Of a stretch of 64,000 bases of DNA, positions 48,809-56,936 are shown piece after piece. The position numbers were made by a program, and so were the translations under genes. Every line of letters begins with the position of its first letter. The stretch's first letter is position 1. The notes under the pieces are model-generated. The model had not been told where the DNA came from. It made no database searches and saw only the letters and a program-made list of their open reading frames with translations. The stretch lies in assembly GCF_004331995.1 (NCBI RefSeq), contig NZ_SJDT01000003.1:300117-364116 (forward strand), in the 5' to 3' direction. The DNA is from Arcanobacterium bovis. GTDB taxonomy: Bacteria > Actinomycetota > Actinomycetes > Actinomycetales > Actinomycetaceae.

Positions 48809-49867
48809 GTGGACGACAACAAAGAACACACTCCACAAGTAGCCGCAGCTGCAGCTTATGCTGCTGCCGGCGTCGATCTTGAACGCGGTTACGAGGTAGT
48901 GCGCCGCATTCGATCAGATGTAGCTGCAACCAAGCAACCAGGCGTTATGGGCGGTATTGGCGGATTCGGAGGCATGTTCGACCTCAGTTCTCGCGGCTAT
49001 CGTGAGCCTGTGCTCGTATCTGGCACCGACGGCGTCGGCACGAAACTCTTCCTCGCATTCCAAACTGGAATCCACAACACAATCGGTATTGACGCCGTCG
49101 CTATGTGTGTGAACGATGTTGTAGTACAGGGTGCTCAGCCGCTGTTTTTCCTCGATTATTTGGCCATTCCCAAAGCTGATCCGCAAACCGTTGCTGATAT
49201 TGTGCATGGTGTGGCCGTGGCCTGCCAAGAAACCGACTGTGCGCTCGTCGGTGGCGAAACCGCCGAGATGAACGATCTGTATGAAGAGAATACTTACGAT
49301 ATTGCGGGTTTCTGCGTTGCAGCCGTTGAGAAATCAGAGATTATCACTGGTGAGAACGTTAAACCTGGAGATGTTCTGCTTGGGTTGGCGTCGTCGGGCC
49401 CACATTCGAACGGCTACTCGCTGCTGCGCAAGATTTTCTTCACCTATCATGATTACACGGTCAATTCCCAGCTTGATGGGCTGAGCAAGCCGCTTGGCGA
49501 GGAGCTCCTCACCCCCACGAAGCTTTATGTGCGCCCGATAATGCACCTGCTCAAGACGGTGCAGCCACACGGGATGGCGAATATTACTGGTGGCGGTTTC
49601 TTCGAAAACATCCCACGAATGAATGGCGATCTCGGCTACGAAATCAAGCTCGGCACCTGGCCTGAGCTGCCGATTTTCGACGTCGTGGAACAGCTTGGCA
49701 ATCTCTCCCAAACTGAGCTTTTCAACGTATTCAATATGGGCATCGGTTTTGTGATTGCACTCGATCCCAACGACGTTCAGGCAGCACAACGTGCACTGAG
49801 CGAGGCCGGAGAAGAATCCTACGTCATTGGTAAGGTCACCGAGTCTGGCGGAGTTAAGCTCGTATGA
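48809..49867 (+). CDS. purM: Phosphoribosylformylglycinamidine cyclo-ligase
   Basis: AIR synthetase, 352 residues: YAAAGVDLERGYEVVRRIR, GGIGGFGGMFDL, VSGTDGVGTKLFLAF, IGIDAVAMCVNDVVVQGAQPLFFLDY, VGGETAEMNDLY and ITGGGFFENIPRM. CGGAGGAGAA precedes the GTG start. Its stop overlaps purN by four bases. Confidence 0.96.
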   Translation: MDDNKEHTPQVAAAAAYAAAGVDLERGYEVVRRIRSDVAATKQPGVMGGIGGFGGMFDLSSRGYREPVLVSGTDGVGTKLFLAFQTGIHNTIGIDAVAMCVNDVVVQGAQPLFFLDYLAIPKADPQTVADIVHGVAVACQETDCALVGGETAEMNDLYEENTYDIAGFCVAAVEKSEIITGENVKPGDVLLGLASSGPHSNGYSLLRKIFFTYHDYTVNSQLDGLSKPLGEELLTPTKLYVRPIMHLLKTVQPHGMANITGGGFFENIPRMNGDLGYEIKLGTWPELPIFDVVEQLGNLSQTELFNVFNMGIGFVIALDPNDVQAAQRALSEAGEESYVIGKVTESGGVKLV

Positions 49868-50568
49868 CGGCGGGCAAGCGCGCGGTAGCGGACGATCACT
49901 TCGCTGACAGTGACACCGAGACGCAACGCGATCACCCAACTCGCAGCAGTCAGTTTGCGCTTGCCACCCAGAATATCGCGCTGGCCGTATTTGCCTCTGG
50001 TAAAGGTACAAACTTCCGGGCAATCTGCCAAGCTGCTGTATTGGAGCAGCTAGGCGTCGCGCGACCGGTAATTCTGATCTGCGACCGCGATTGTGAAGCA
50101 ATGACAGTGGCACAAGAATTTGGCGTGCCAGCTGTATTGATCCGACCTCGCGACTTTCCCAATGCACAGGCTTGGGAAGAAGCAGTAATCGGCGAGTTGC
50201 AGACACACGGAGTTGAACTAATTGCTCTAGCTGGCTTTATGCGGCTCCTCGGCGCAAGATTTCTGGAAGCCTTTAGCCACCGTGTGCTCAATATTCACCC
50301 CTCGCTCTTGCCCCATTACCCAGGTCTAAATGCGATCACCCGCGCGTATTGTGATGGCGCTGATTCAGGCGTGACGATCCATTGGGTTGATGCCGGCATG
50401 GACACTGGCGAAGTGATTGCTCAGCAAACAGTTCCAATCAACGGAGCATCATTGCGCGACTATGAAGCTGAAATCCACCGTGCCGAACACGCGATGTACC
50501 CGCGCGTCGTCGCCCAAATCGCAGCGAAACTGCTGGACGAACGCAACGCAACCAAGCTAAGCACCTAG
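49864..50568 (+). CDS. purN: Phosphoribosylglycinamide formyltransferase
   Basis: GART, using 10-formyl-THF. 234 residues. A polar extension of about 36 residues precedes IALAVFASGKGTNFRAICQA. Catalytic elements HRVLNIHPSLLPHYPGLNA (Asn and His) and GVTIHWVDAGMDTGEVIAQQ (Asp) are present. The ATG overlaps the purM stop (ATGA); an internal start after the extension is possible but has no better signal. Confidence 0.93.
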   Translation: MTAGKRAVADDHFADSDTETQRDHPTRSSQFALATQNIALAVFASGKGTNFRAICQAAVLEQLGVARPVILICDRDCEAMTVAQEFGVPAVLIRPRDFPNAQAWEEAVIGELQTHGVELIALAGFMRLLGARFLEAFSHRVLNIHPSLLPHYPGLNAITRAYCDGADSGVTIHWVDAGMDTGEVIAQQTVPINGASLRDYEAEIHRAEHAMYPRVVAQIAAKLLDERNATKLST

Positions 50569-50645
50569 AACGAAGTTATGGCCAGATATACCGGCCATAA
50601 CCACCAAATCCGATCCTCTGAAACCAAACCTAAGAAAGACGCGAT

Positions 50646-51914
50646 ATGAAGATAATGATCGTTGGCGGCGGCGGCCGCGAGATGGCACTTGTTTCCACGG
50701 TAGCTCGATTCCACGAGGTAGTGGCTGCGGGCGGTTCCGACGCAATCGCACAACTTGCCTCCGAATCTTTGCCGATGATGGCATGGGAAGAGCTTGCCGA
50801 CGAAGCTGTGCGGCGTGGCATTGACCTCACGATTGTTGGTCCCGAAGCTCCACTCGCCTCCGGCATCGTGGACGTATTCACAGCTCGCGGTCTGCCAATT
50901 TTCGGACCCACGCGCGCAGCTGCTCAAATCGAAAGTTCAAAAGCTTTTGCCAAAGAGATTATGACTCAAGCTGGCGTTCCCACTGCCGCCTTTCAGGTGT
51001 TTACCGACGCAGATGCCGCGCGTAGCTACTTGGATACGGCGTCGTTCCCACAGGTTCTGAAAGAAAATGGACTGCGCGCAGGTAAAGGCGTAACCATCTG
51101 TGGCACGCGCGAAGAAGCCGAGGCCGTGTTGCAAGAAATTGAGCTTGATAGTGAGAACCCACTGCTTATTGAGGATTTCTTGGACGGATTTGAGTTCTCG
51201 CTCATCGTCATGGCCCACGGCACAAATTTCGTAGCACTGCCGGTAGCGCAGGACCACAAGCCAATTGGCGAGGGCAACACGGGAGCCAATACTGGTGGCA
51301 TGGGCGCTATTTCTCCTGTTCCGCGCGTTACTCAGGCGTTTTACGACGAAGCAGTGGCTCGCGTTATCGTGCCCACGTTGGCACAAATGACGGCAAACGG
51401 CACACCATTCACTGGTTTCCTTTACGCGGGTCTAATTCAGACGGCGGCGGGCGTGCGAGTGATTGAGTTCAACGCACGTTTAGGCGATCCGGAATGCGAA
51501 GTCATCTTGCCACGTATTGAAAGTGATCTCGCTGGCGCACTCCTTGATTTGCTTGCTGGGGGTACTCCGCAGGTGCAGGTGAGCGAGGAGTTTTGTTTAG
51601 GAATTGTGCTCAGTTCCCCAGGCTACCCTGGCACGATTTCGCAATACCCAGAGATTCCGAGCAGTCTATTTGAGGCAGTTGAGGCGCACCCGCGCGCAGA
51701 TATCGTGCACATGGGCACGCGCTTTGCGCCAGATTCGGACTGTGGCAGTGAAGCTGGCGGGAGCTGGATCGCTGCAGGCGGTCGCGTGGCGATTGTGACG
51801 ATGAAGGGCGCAAGCATTGATGAATGCCGCACCCAGCTCCTCGCTTTGCTCGAAGATGGACTTGCCGGTTCTGAGCTGTATTGGCGGCGAGATATCGGCA
51901 CTTTCGCGAGCTGA
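50646..51914 (+). CDS. purD: Phosphoribosylamine-glycine ligase
   Basis: GAR synthetase, ATP-grasp fold, 422 residues: MKIMIVGGGGREMALVS, IVGPEAPLASGIVD, GAGKGVTICGTREEAEAVL-type phosphate loop (LRAGKGVTICG), EDFLDGFEFSLIVMAHG, GANTGGMGAISPVPRV and FNARLGDPECEVILPR. Last gene of the purine cluster; purF, purK, purB and purH are elsewhere. Confidence 0.96.
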   Translation: MKIMIVGGGGREMALVSTVARFHEVVAAGGSDAIAQLASESLPMMAWEELADEAVRRGIDLTIVGPEAPLASGIVDVFTARGLPIFGPTRAAAQIESSKAFAKEIMTQAGVPTAAFQVFTDADAARSYLDTASFPQVLKENGLRAGKGVTICGTREEAEAVLQEIELDSENPLLIEDFLDGFEFSLIVMAHGTNFVALPVAQDHKPIGEGNTGANTGGMGAISPVPRVTQAFYDEAVARVIVPTLAQMTANGTPFTGFLYAGLIQTAAGVRVIEFNARLGDPECEVILPRIESDLAGALLDLLAGGTPQVQVSEEFCLGIVLSSPGYPGTISQYPEIPSSLFEAVEAHPRADIVHMGTRFAPDSDCGSEAGGSWIAAGGRVAIVTMKGASIDECRTQLLALLEDGLAGSELYWRRDIGTFAS

Positions 51915-51957
51915 AAGCCTGAGTAGCTTCCCAAGCTGAAGCCTGAGTAACCTCCTC
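51908..51957 (+). repeat. Imperfect 24-25-bp tandem repeat at the purD stop
   Basis: Two consecutive copies of AGCTGAAAGCCTGAGTAG-like sequence (51908-51933, 51934-51957), each containing in-frame-looking TGA, with a third decayed start at 51958. The first copy contains the purD stop. Confidence 0.5.
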
Positions 51958-52182
51958 AGCTGCAACCAGGAACTTTGCCATGCATGAAGCCGCGAAGTTT
52001 CCAAACTCGAAGCTGGAACGTTCCCTAACTTAGGCGATTCTTTAGCTATCGTGCTTATATAGCTCGATGAATAAACCAGCGTCTGAGTTAGGGCACAAAA
52101 TTTTGATATCAAACCGCTGTGCCTACCTACTCACAATCCGACGCACGCCAAAATCAGCATCAGCTATCACTCATAGGAATTT

Positions 52183-52208
52183 AGTCCCCAGTCATGGGGA
52201 CTTTTCCT
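52183..52208 (+). terminator. Rho-independent terminator upstream of the TetR gene
   Basis: AGTCCCC (52183-52189), 6-base loop, GGGGACT (52196-52202), then TTTCCTT. Probably ends purine-operon transcription. Confidence 0.72.
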
Positions 52209-52269
52209 TATATTTACGCCGGTTGTGTCAAAATTTCGCAAAATCGACTCATGGCTTTTCCGCATTTTG

Positions 52270-52284
52270 TTGACACTATGTCAA
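52270..52284. promoter_or_regulatory. Probable TetR-type operator
   Basis: TTGACACTATGTCAA: 6-base inverted repeat with 3-base centre, 38 bases before the TetR gene. The left arm is also a perfect -35 hexamer TTGACA, so binding would block transcription. A related half-site TTTGACACT occurs before the downstream membrane-protein gene (about 53000). Confidence 0.6.
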
Positions 52285-52322
52285 TAACATTTTTAGATTA
52301 TTTATGAGAGGAGTGTGAGCGC

Positions 52323-52901
52323 ATGACAATGCAAAAACGTGGAGCTACAACTCGCGCCGAAATTATCAGCGCAGCGCGTGCTGAAATCATGGATGTAGGC
52401 TTTGAGAAAATGTCCATTTCCGCAATCGGCGCGCGTACTGGAGTTTCTCGCTCGCTTTTCTACCACTACTTCAAGAACAAAGAAGAGGTAGCCACCGCCG
52501 TCTTAGACGACGTGATCGATGAATTTTTAGCCAAGCTCAAAGACTGGAACGATGCCCGCGAACCCGGAAATATTTCTCGCGCGCTTGAGGACGCAACCGA
52601 GCTCATGCGTTCGATTATCGACGACGACGGTCCGTTTCACCAAAAGCTCGTTTCCGGTTCCAACGCGGCACTGTACTTGGCTTTTACCGATCGAACCGCT
52701 CGGAAGATCGCAAACTACATCTCACAAACCACCGTGCGCGATTTTGCCGACAAGCATCAAGTGGAAATCGACTTCGTGCCCGAAACGTTTTACATGCTCA
52801 TCGTCGGGCTGGTGTCATTGATCCGCTCAAATCCGAAGATTCCTAACGCAACTATTAAACAGATTGCCGCTCAAACTCTCCATCTCGATAAATACCTATA
52901 A
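52323..52901 (+). CDS. TetR/AcrR-family transcriptional regulator
   Basis: 192 residues. The N-terminal helix-turn-helix reads TRAEIISAARAEIMDVGFEK then MSISAIGARTGVSRSLFYHYFKNKEEVATAVLDD (about 10-65). The C-terminal helical ligand domain is divergent. Start ATG at 52323 with GAGGAG upstream. The adjacent membrane-protein gene in the same direction and the palindrome upstream suggest that it controls itself and that gene. Ligand unknown. Confidence 0.88.
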   Translation: MTMQKRGATTRAEIISAARAEIMDVGFEKMSISAIGARTGVSRSLFYHYFKNKEEVATAVLDDVIDEFLAKLKDWNDAREPGNISRALEDATELMRSIIDDDGPFHQKLVSGSNAALYLAFTDRTARKIANYISQTTVRDFADKHQVEIDFVPETFYMLIVGLVSLIRSNPKIPNATIKQIAAQTLHLDKYL

Positions 52902-53054
52902 CACGCAAATATCGCCTGTTTCGGCACAAACAACCTAAACGAGCGCTCACATAACTTAATAACCAGACGTCAAACAACCTAATCAGGCGTCAACTCCGTC
53001 TTTGACACTTACACGTACCACAGCAAAATCATCCACACACAGAAAGGTAGAACG

Positions 53055-54050
53055 ATGTTATTCAATGTTTATGGCGACGCCGCCGCATACCAGTGGCTCG
53101 GCTGGATCCTCGTATTTTGTTCATTGATCGGCGCAAATGAAATCGCTCGCCGCTCAAAAGCTGGTGGCATCTTCTGTTTCCTCGTTATTCCAGCAGCGTT
53201 GTCTATTTACTTTATTGCGATCTACGTTGGCGCAGCTGCCGGCGCGGATTGGGCACTCAACAACCCAACGTACGTGCACATGAACAGCTGGTTCCATTAC
53301 GCCAAGCTCTATGCGGCGACGGCGGGCTGCATCGGTTTCATGATGCTCAAGTACAAGTGGGGCTCTATCGGCAAATCCGAATGGTTCAAAGTGTTCCCGT
53401 TCGTGATTGTTGCAATCAATATCCTCATCGCTGTGGTGTCCGATTTTGAATCGGCAATTCGGGCATGGAACACCACCTGGGTATCGTCGGAAGGTGTGAC
53501 GCTATACGGCGGCTGGCATAACGTCTTTAACGGCCTTGCAGGAATCCTGAACATCTTTGTTATGACCGGCTGGTTCGGCATTTACGTAGGCAAGAAGAAG
53601 CAAGATATGATCTGGGCCGATATGACCTGGGTATTTATTATTTCCTACGATTTATGGAACTTCTGCTACACCTACAACTGCCTGCCAACCCATGCGTTCT
53701 ACTGCGGATTTGCCCTGCTACTTGCCCCAACGGTGGCCAATGCTTTCTGGAACAAGGGCGGCTGGATTCAAAACCGCGCTAACACTCTGGCACTATGGTG
53801 CATGTTTGCCCAAACCGTGCCAATGTTCCAAGATTACTCGGTGTTCTCGGTGGATTCCGTCAACAATCCAAATATCAATTTGACGGTATCGCTAATCGCA
53901 TTTATCGCGAATGTGCTGGCTGTGGGATACGTTATCTACCGCGCACGCAAGCTCAAGGTCAACCCATATAAGCACGAAGTTTTTGTTGGTACACGAGACT
54001 TTGAACAGGCCATGGCTCGCCGCGAAAGCGCTAAACGCATAGCAGCTTAG
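53055..54050 (+). CDS. Multi-pass membrane protein, DUF5692-like
   Basis: 331 residues with about eight to nine hydrophobic helices and an unusual density of Trp, Tyr and Cys (for example WVFIISYDLWNFCYTYNCLP, THAFYCGFALLLAPT). From memory it matches the DUF5692 family of uncharacterised integral membrane proteins; no transporter or enzyme motif is visible. The C-terminus is charged (YKHEVFVGTRDFEQAMARRE). AGAAAGG precedes the ATG. The pairing with a TetR regulator suggests an inducible role, perhaps in response to a small molecule. Confidence 0.7.
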   Translation: MLFNVYGDAAAYQWLGWILVFCSLIGANEIARRSKAGGIFCFLVIPAALSIYFIAIYVGAAAGADWALNNPTYVHMNSWFHYAKLYAATAGCIGFMMLKYKWGSIGKSEWFKVFPFVIVAINILIAVVSDFESAIRAWNTTWVSSEGVTLYGGWHNVFNGLAGILNIFVMTGWFGIYVGKKKQDMIWADMTWVFIISYDLWNFCYTYNCLPTHAFYCGFALLLAPTVANAFWNKGGWIQNRANTLALWCMFAQTVPMFQDYSVFSVDSVNNPNINLTVSLIAFIANVLAVGYVIYRARKLKVNPYKHEVFVGTRDFEQAMARRESAKRIAA

Positions 54051-54077
54051 GAACCTATCAGAAGGTGCGGATCGATG

Positions 54078-54671
54078 TCACAGACGACGGTCCGCACCTT
54101 TCTTTTGCGGAAACTCCCCTATTCGTTGTGCGCATGTCCATTCCACATCCGGCTCAAACGGCATCGTGCCGATGCGTGAGCATACCTCGTAGCCTGCGAA
54201 AGCACCGTCGTCACCTTCCAAAATAGACAAAGTAACTGCGCTTCCGTATTTGGTGCTGGGATAGCTTGCGCGCGTTGAATACTTTTCGCATTCGTGCAAA
54301 ATAACACGCCAGGTCATTGCGCTAGAATCGACGAATCGTTCAATCGCGCATTCGACGCCGTCGTGATCAGGGAAAGTATCTTGGTAGTCGCCGATCCACA
54401 GATAAATGATGTTGCAGTTTTCGTCCAGATCAACGGTGATGCAGGGGAACTCGTCGAAATTTGCGGTCGGATACATGGGATTCACGCCTGGCACGAAGAA
54501 GTACAAGCCACTGCCATCAAACCACCATCTAAAAGCGAGTTTGCGTGTGTCTGGTTGTTGAGGCGTCTCGGTTTGATGAGGTAGCTCGGTTTGCTGCGGG
54601 ACCTCGTTCTGGTGACCGGTCTCGGTTTGATGAGGTATTTCGTTCTGGTGAGACATTTCGTTGTTCGTCAT
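54078..54671 (-). CDS. Orphan protein with N-terminal hexapeptide repeats
   Basis: 197 residues, not recognised. Residues 5-40 are six tandem hexapeptides of the form xPHQTE (MSHQNE, IPHQTE, TGHQNE, VPQQTE, LPHQTE, TPQQPD). The remaining 150 residues look like a compact globular domain rich in aromatics and acids (LAFRWWFDGSGLYFFVPGVN, PCITVDLDENCNIIYLWIGD, VECAIERFVDSSAMTWRVIL). No signal peptide or membrane helix. CGAGGAG precedes the ATG at 54671. Function unknown; an immunity or cytoplasmic binding protein is conceivable but unsupported. Confidence 0.7.
   Translation of the reverse strand: MTNNEMSHQNEIPHQTETGHQNEVPQQTELPHQTETPQQPDTRKLAFRWWFDGSGLYFFVPGVNPMYPTANFDEFPCITVDLDENCNIIYLWIGDYQDTFPDHDGVECAIERFVDSSAMTWRVILHECEKYSTRASYPSTKYGSAVTLSILEGDDGAFAGYEVCSRIGTMPFEPDVEWTCAQRIGEFPQKKGADRRL
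54559..54660 (-). repeat. 18-bp coding repeats
   Basis: About six imperfect 18-base units (GAGGTAGCTCGGTTTGCTGC-like on the plus strand) encode the hexapeptide array. Variable-number behaviour is likely for such arrays. Confidence 0.7.
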
Positions 54672-54753
54672 GTTGTACTCCTCGTCGAGTGAACTAAATT
54701 ATGCTTGCATCTTAAGCAAACTATCGAATTACCACCTAAGCATTTCCCGAATC

Positions 54754-55167
54754 TTAGTTAATTATTGCAGAAACGATTGTGCCATTTCTATGCGAAAGAA
54801 CTCCGATAAAGCGACCATATTTAATGTAGATATATCCGTTGCGCTGAGACTGAACAACTCCATTGCGAGCAAGCAAACGAAGGTCAATACCCCGACTTGA
54901 CGCCTGAACGTAAGCATGCTGTGTGACAGCAAACTGCCTATTCCGCAAAGACGAAAAAGCAAGAAGTTGTCCAATTCGTACGCTGCCGCCATCACTTCCC
55001 GCACACATCTGCATCGGGCACGCATAAGGCATTGGTTGCGAAATTGCTCCTTTATCCTGGTCACCAGACACTACAACATTAGTGTCGGTATCCGGTACAG
55101 ACAAACCCGCGGCTCCGAGTAAGCACGACAACAGCACTGGCAAGGAATTAAAGATTGTGTGTGACAT
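54754..55167 (-). CDS. Small secreted protein of unknown function
   Basis: 137 residues. MSHTIFNSLPVLLSCLLGAA is a signal peptide-like start, with cleavage possible near residue 22-25. Mature part has two cysteines in PYACPMQMCAGSD and a basic, glycine/tyrosine-containing C-terminal half (LRLLARNGVVQSQRNGYIYI, KYGRFIGVLSHRNG). AAGAAAGG lies 8 bases before the ATG. No family recognised. Local base composition is AT-richer than the housekeeping genes. Confidence 0.5.
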   Translation of the reverse strand: MSHTIFNSLPVLLSCLLGAAGLSVPDTDTNVVVSGDQDKGAISQPMPYACPMQMCAGSDGGSVRIGQLLAFSSLRNRQFAVTQHAYVQASSRGIDLRLLARNGVVQSQRNGYIYIKYGRFIGVLSHRNGTIVSAIIN

Positions 55168-55881
55168 ACAAAACGCCTTTCTTATATCACTCTTTCAATG
55201 GTTGTTTTAATATTTCACACACATGCCACTTAATGCTACAATTTTATATACTGAGACGAAACACTCCTATACCCTTTCAAATTCACTAACGCTTTGCTTC
55301 GGGCTTGTACTCCTTGTGACATTCACATAAAAATATAAATGCCCGTCAGATTAAGTTACGAAAGACAGTTAGAACATCCCACAATAGCTGCTACACCTGG
55401 TTTTTGTAGCCCAGTAAAGCTAATTCATTTGGACTGGAACCCTGCACTGCCCCCCCTGTGCCAGACAGAGCAAGAGGAGGCTTTTTATTGGAGGTATGCT
55501 CGTTACTGAGGCACAAAGTAGATTGGCGCTCACACGCTTGGAGTGCGTTTATTAGTGATTGTTACTAGGCTGGCCGAGGCGCCACATAAGACCGCACGGC
55601 GATATGTGAAAGAAACTAGAATTCTAGGTTGACCCAACCGTCCCAGCCGATCTAACCAATAGAGTCAAAAAGAGAATTTGGTCTGCACTGGCGGTTAGTA
55701 ATGGTATCTAGCATAGCAACATCGCGTCTTCATTATTTATTAATAACCTATAGGAACGTAGTCAGCTAGGAACTAGACTGGAGTTACAAGCAAATAACTC
55801 CTCGTCGAGCAAACTAGAGAATTGCTGTAGCTGCGTCAATAGTTTCTTCCATGTGACGCTCGCTTGCATGTTATTTGATCA
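55168..55881. other. Gene-poor AT-rich region
   Basis: About 700 bases in which I find no credible gene on either strand, no tRNA and no clear repeat. It separates the small secreted protein from the TAC-like module. Base composition and lack of ORFs suggest decayed or imported DNA. Confidence 0.45.
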
Positions 55882-56286
55882 CTATTTAATCACTAGCGGC
55901 ACCGGAGGAATCTCGAGGATTCCACACAACTGCCCCAGATATACACGAGCATACGCAGTGATTTCGGGGATTCCTCGAGTTGTAAAGAAATCACGCCAAT
56001 CAGATTCCGTGATGCTACCCCTTATAGCTTCGAACGAATCGTCGTAGCGATAAGTGGCCCGCAACCCCAACTCAAATGTTGCAATACGAGCGTTCACACT
56101 ATAGGTGTAAGTAATTGCAACACGATCAGAAGAAAATTCGGCGTCTCCGACTCCTATTGCAAGCTGAACACTGATTTGTTCATCTTGTTCTATTGACGAA
56201 AAATCAAATGCTTCACCGTTTGCTTCTACTCTAATCGGCTTCACCTGAGCCAATTCAAAAGGCACATCTTTTAACGCTACTGGCAT
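55882..56286 (-). CDS. SecB-like chaperone of a TAC-like module
   Basis: 134 residues. Alternating beta-strands (VPFELAQVKPIRVEANGEAF; ISVQLAIGVGDAEFSSDRVA; ATFELGLRATYRYD) are followed by a helix and the ending ITAYARVYLGQLCGILEIPP then VPLVIK. That ending follows the SecB pattern xxPYAREYVxxLxxRxxxPPLxL of E. coli SecB and of Rv1957, the chaperone of the M. tuberculosis HigBA-Rv1957 system. Its ATG is 5 bases after the antitoxin stop, so translation is coupled. Actinobacteria generally lack a general SecB, so a dedicated antitoxin chaperone fits better. Assignment is by motif and context, not by search. Confidence 0.6.
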   Translation of the reverse strand: MPVALKDVPFELAQVKPIRVEANGEAFDFSSIEQDEQISVQLAIGVGDAEFSSDRVAITYTYSVNARIATFELGLRATYRYDDSFEAIRGSITESDWRDFFTTRGIPEITAYARVYLGQLCGILEIPPVPLVIK

Positions 56287-56291
56287 GTTCT

Positions 56292-56651
56292 TTATACCTT
56301 GATCTGAAACGATGGAGCATCTGACATATAAATAGATGTTTCACTGATCTGATACCGTTGGTCGACTGCAAAGTTCTGTTCATAGATTGGGCTACTATCA
56401 ACGATTTCATACTTGATTCCAGCCCCAACTGCGAGTGCATAGCGCCGAATAAACTGCTGGCTTGGATTTGTTACTCTTGCTTCAAACCGAGAAATCGTCG
56501 ACTGACTGACAGAGAGTTTATCCGCCACATTCTGGTGCGTTAGCCCTTTACGCAAGCGCATTGCAACGAGATCTTCGATCAATTCACGATCTCGCCGCGC
56601 TTGTTCTCGCTTGGCTTTCACTGATGCCCGACGTTCTTGATTCAGTGTCAT
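56292..56651 (-). CDS. XRE-family (HigA-like) antitoxin
   Basis: 119 residues from the ATG at 56651; a TTG at 56672 is the longer alternative. A lysine/arginine-rich N-terminal helix is followed by the HTH_3 domain LIEDLVAMRLRKGLTHQNVA then DKLSVSQSTISRFEARVTNP (about 24-63). After IRRYALAVGAGIKYEIVD comes a 35-residue tail rich in Tyr, Phe and Ile (PIYEQNFAVDQRYQISETSI). In TAC systems such a tail is the chaperone-addiction segment recognised by the SecB-like partner. AGGA lies 9 bases upstream. An inverted repeat just upstream is its probable operator. Confidence 0.75.
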   Translation of the reverse strand: MTLNQERRASVKAKREQARRDRELIEDLVAMRLRKGLTHQNVADKLSVSQSTISRFEARVTNPSQQFIRRYALAVGAGIKYEIVDSSPIYEQNFAVDQRYQISETSIYMSDAPSFQIKV

Positions 56652-56672
56652 AGTTTCTGATCCTACTCCCAA

Positions 56673-56689
56673 TATGCATGAGATGCATA
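56673..56689. promoter_or_regulatory. Inverted repeat at the antitoxin start
   Basis: TATGCAT-GAG-ATGCATA, perfect 7-base arms with 3-base centre, located between the toxin remnant and the antitoxin ATG. Suits autoregulation by the XRE protein. Confidence 0.6.
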
Positions 56690-56708
56690 CAGAGCTACTA
56701 TGTCATAG

Positions 56709-56903
56709 TTAACTGTCATTTGTAAAGCGTTCAGCCCATGAAAAACATCTATCCATCGCTTCATCCATACGCTGATCCTGTAGTGCGTTAAGACGTTTGT
56801 TGTGGTCTTGCTTCACATGCATGAGCAGTGAAACAATCCCTTCAAAAGGCGGCTGAACCGGCTCCACAACATAGACACGCACCCGATAGTTCCTTATATA
56901 CAA
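56709..56903 (-). pseudogene. HigB/RelE-like toxin, C-terminal half only
   Basis: A 64-codon frame from a TTG at 56903 in the palindromic terminator's edge. It reads NYRVRVYVVEP, IVSLLMHVKQDHNK and MDEAMDRCFSWAERF. This parallels the C-terminal half of HigB toxins such as Rv1955 (FRVLFFRW, LTAFYKNQQKT, IETALDRQKIWKRAF). Family members are about 110-125 residues, so the N-terminal half is absent; upstream the frame runs into the terminator stem and a TGA at about 56952. No ribosome binding site is evident. It stands first in the toxin-antitoxin-chaperone order. An alternative is a real small protein of other function. Confidence 0.5.
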
Positions 56904-56904
56904 C

Positions 56905-56936
56905 GGTGGGCTGGGATCAATTGATCCCAGCCCACC
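56905..56936 (-). terminator. Terminator of the secY-rplQ operon, perfect 32-bp palindrome
   Basis: 16-base arms GGTGGGCTGGGATCAA and complement without loop bases, 35 bases after the rplQ stop. No U-tract, but the stem is very stable. Confidence 0.78.

Larger units (their letters stand above)
51915..52322. other. Intergenic region between purD and the TetR gene
   Basis: About 400 bases: tandem repeat remnants next to purD, a terminator at 52183-52208, and the TetR promoter/operator at 52270-52284. No further gene seen. Confidence 0.5.

Noticed and set aside
47666..48838. 390-codon minus-strand frame opposite purL/purM
   Set aside because: Runs across the boundary of two real genes on the other strand and shows no domain.
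55853..56047. Plus-strand 64-codon ORF opposite the SecB-like gene
   Set aside because: Antisense of the better-supported chaperone frame; no ribosome binding site.
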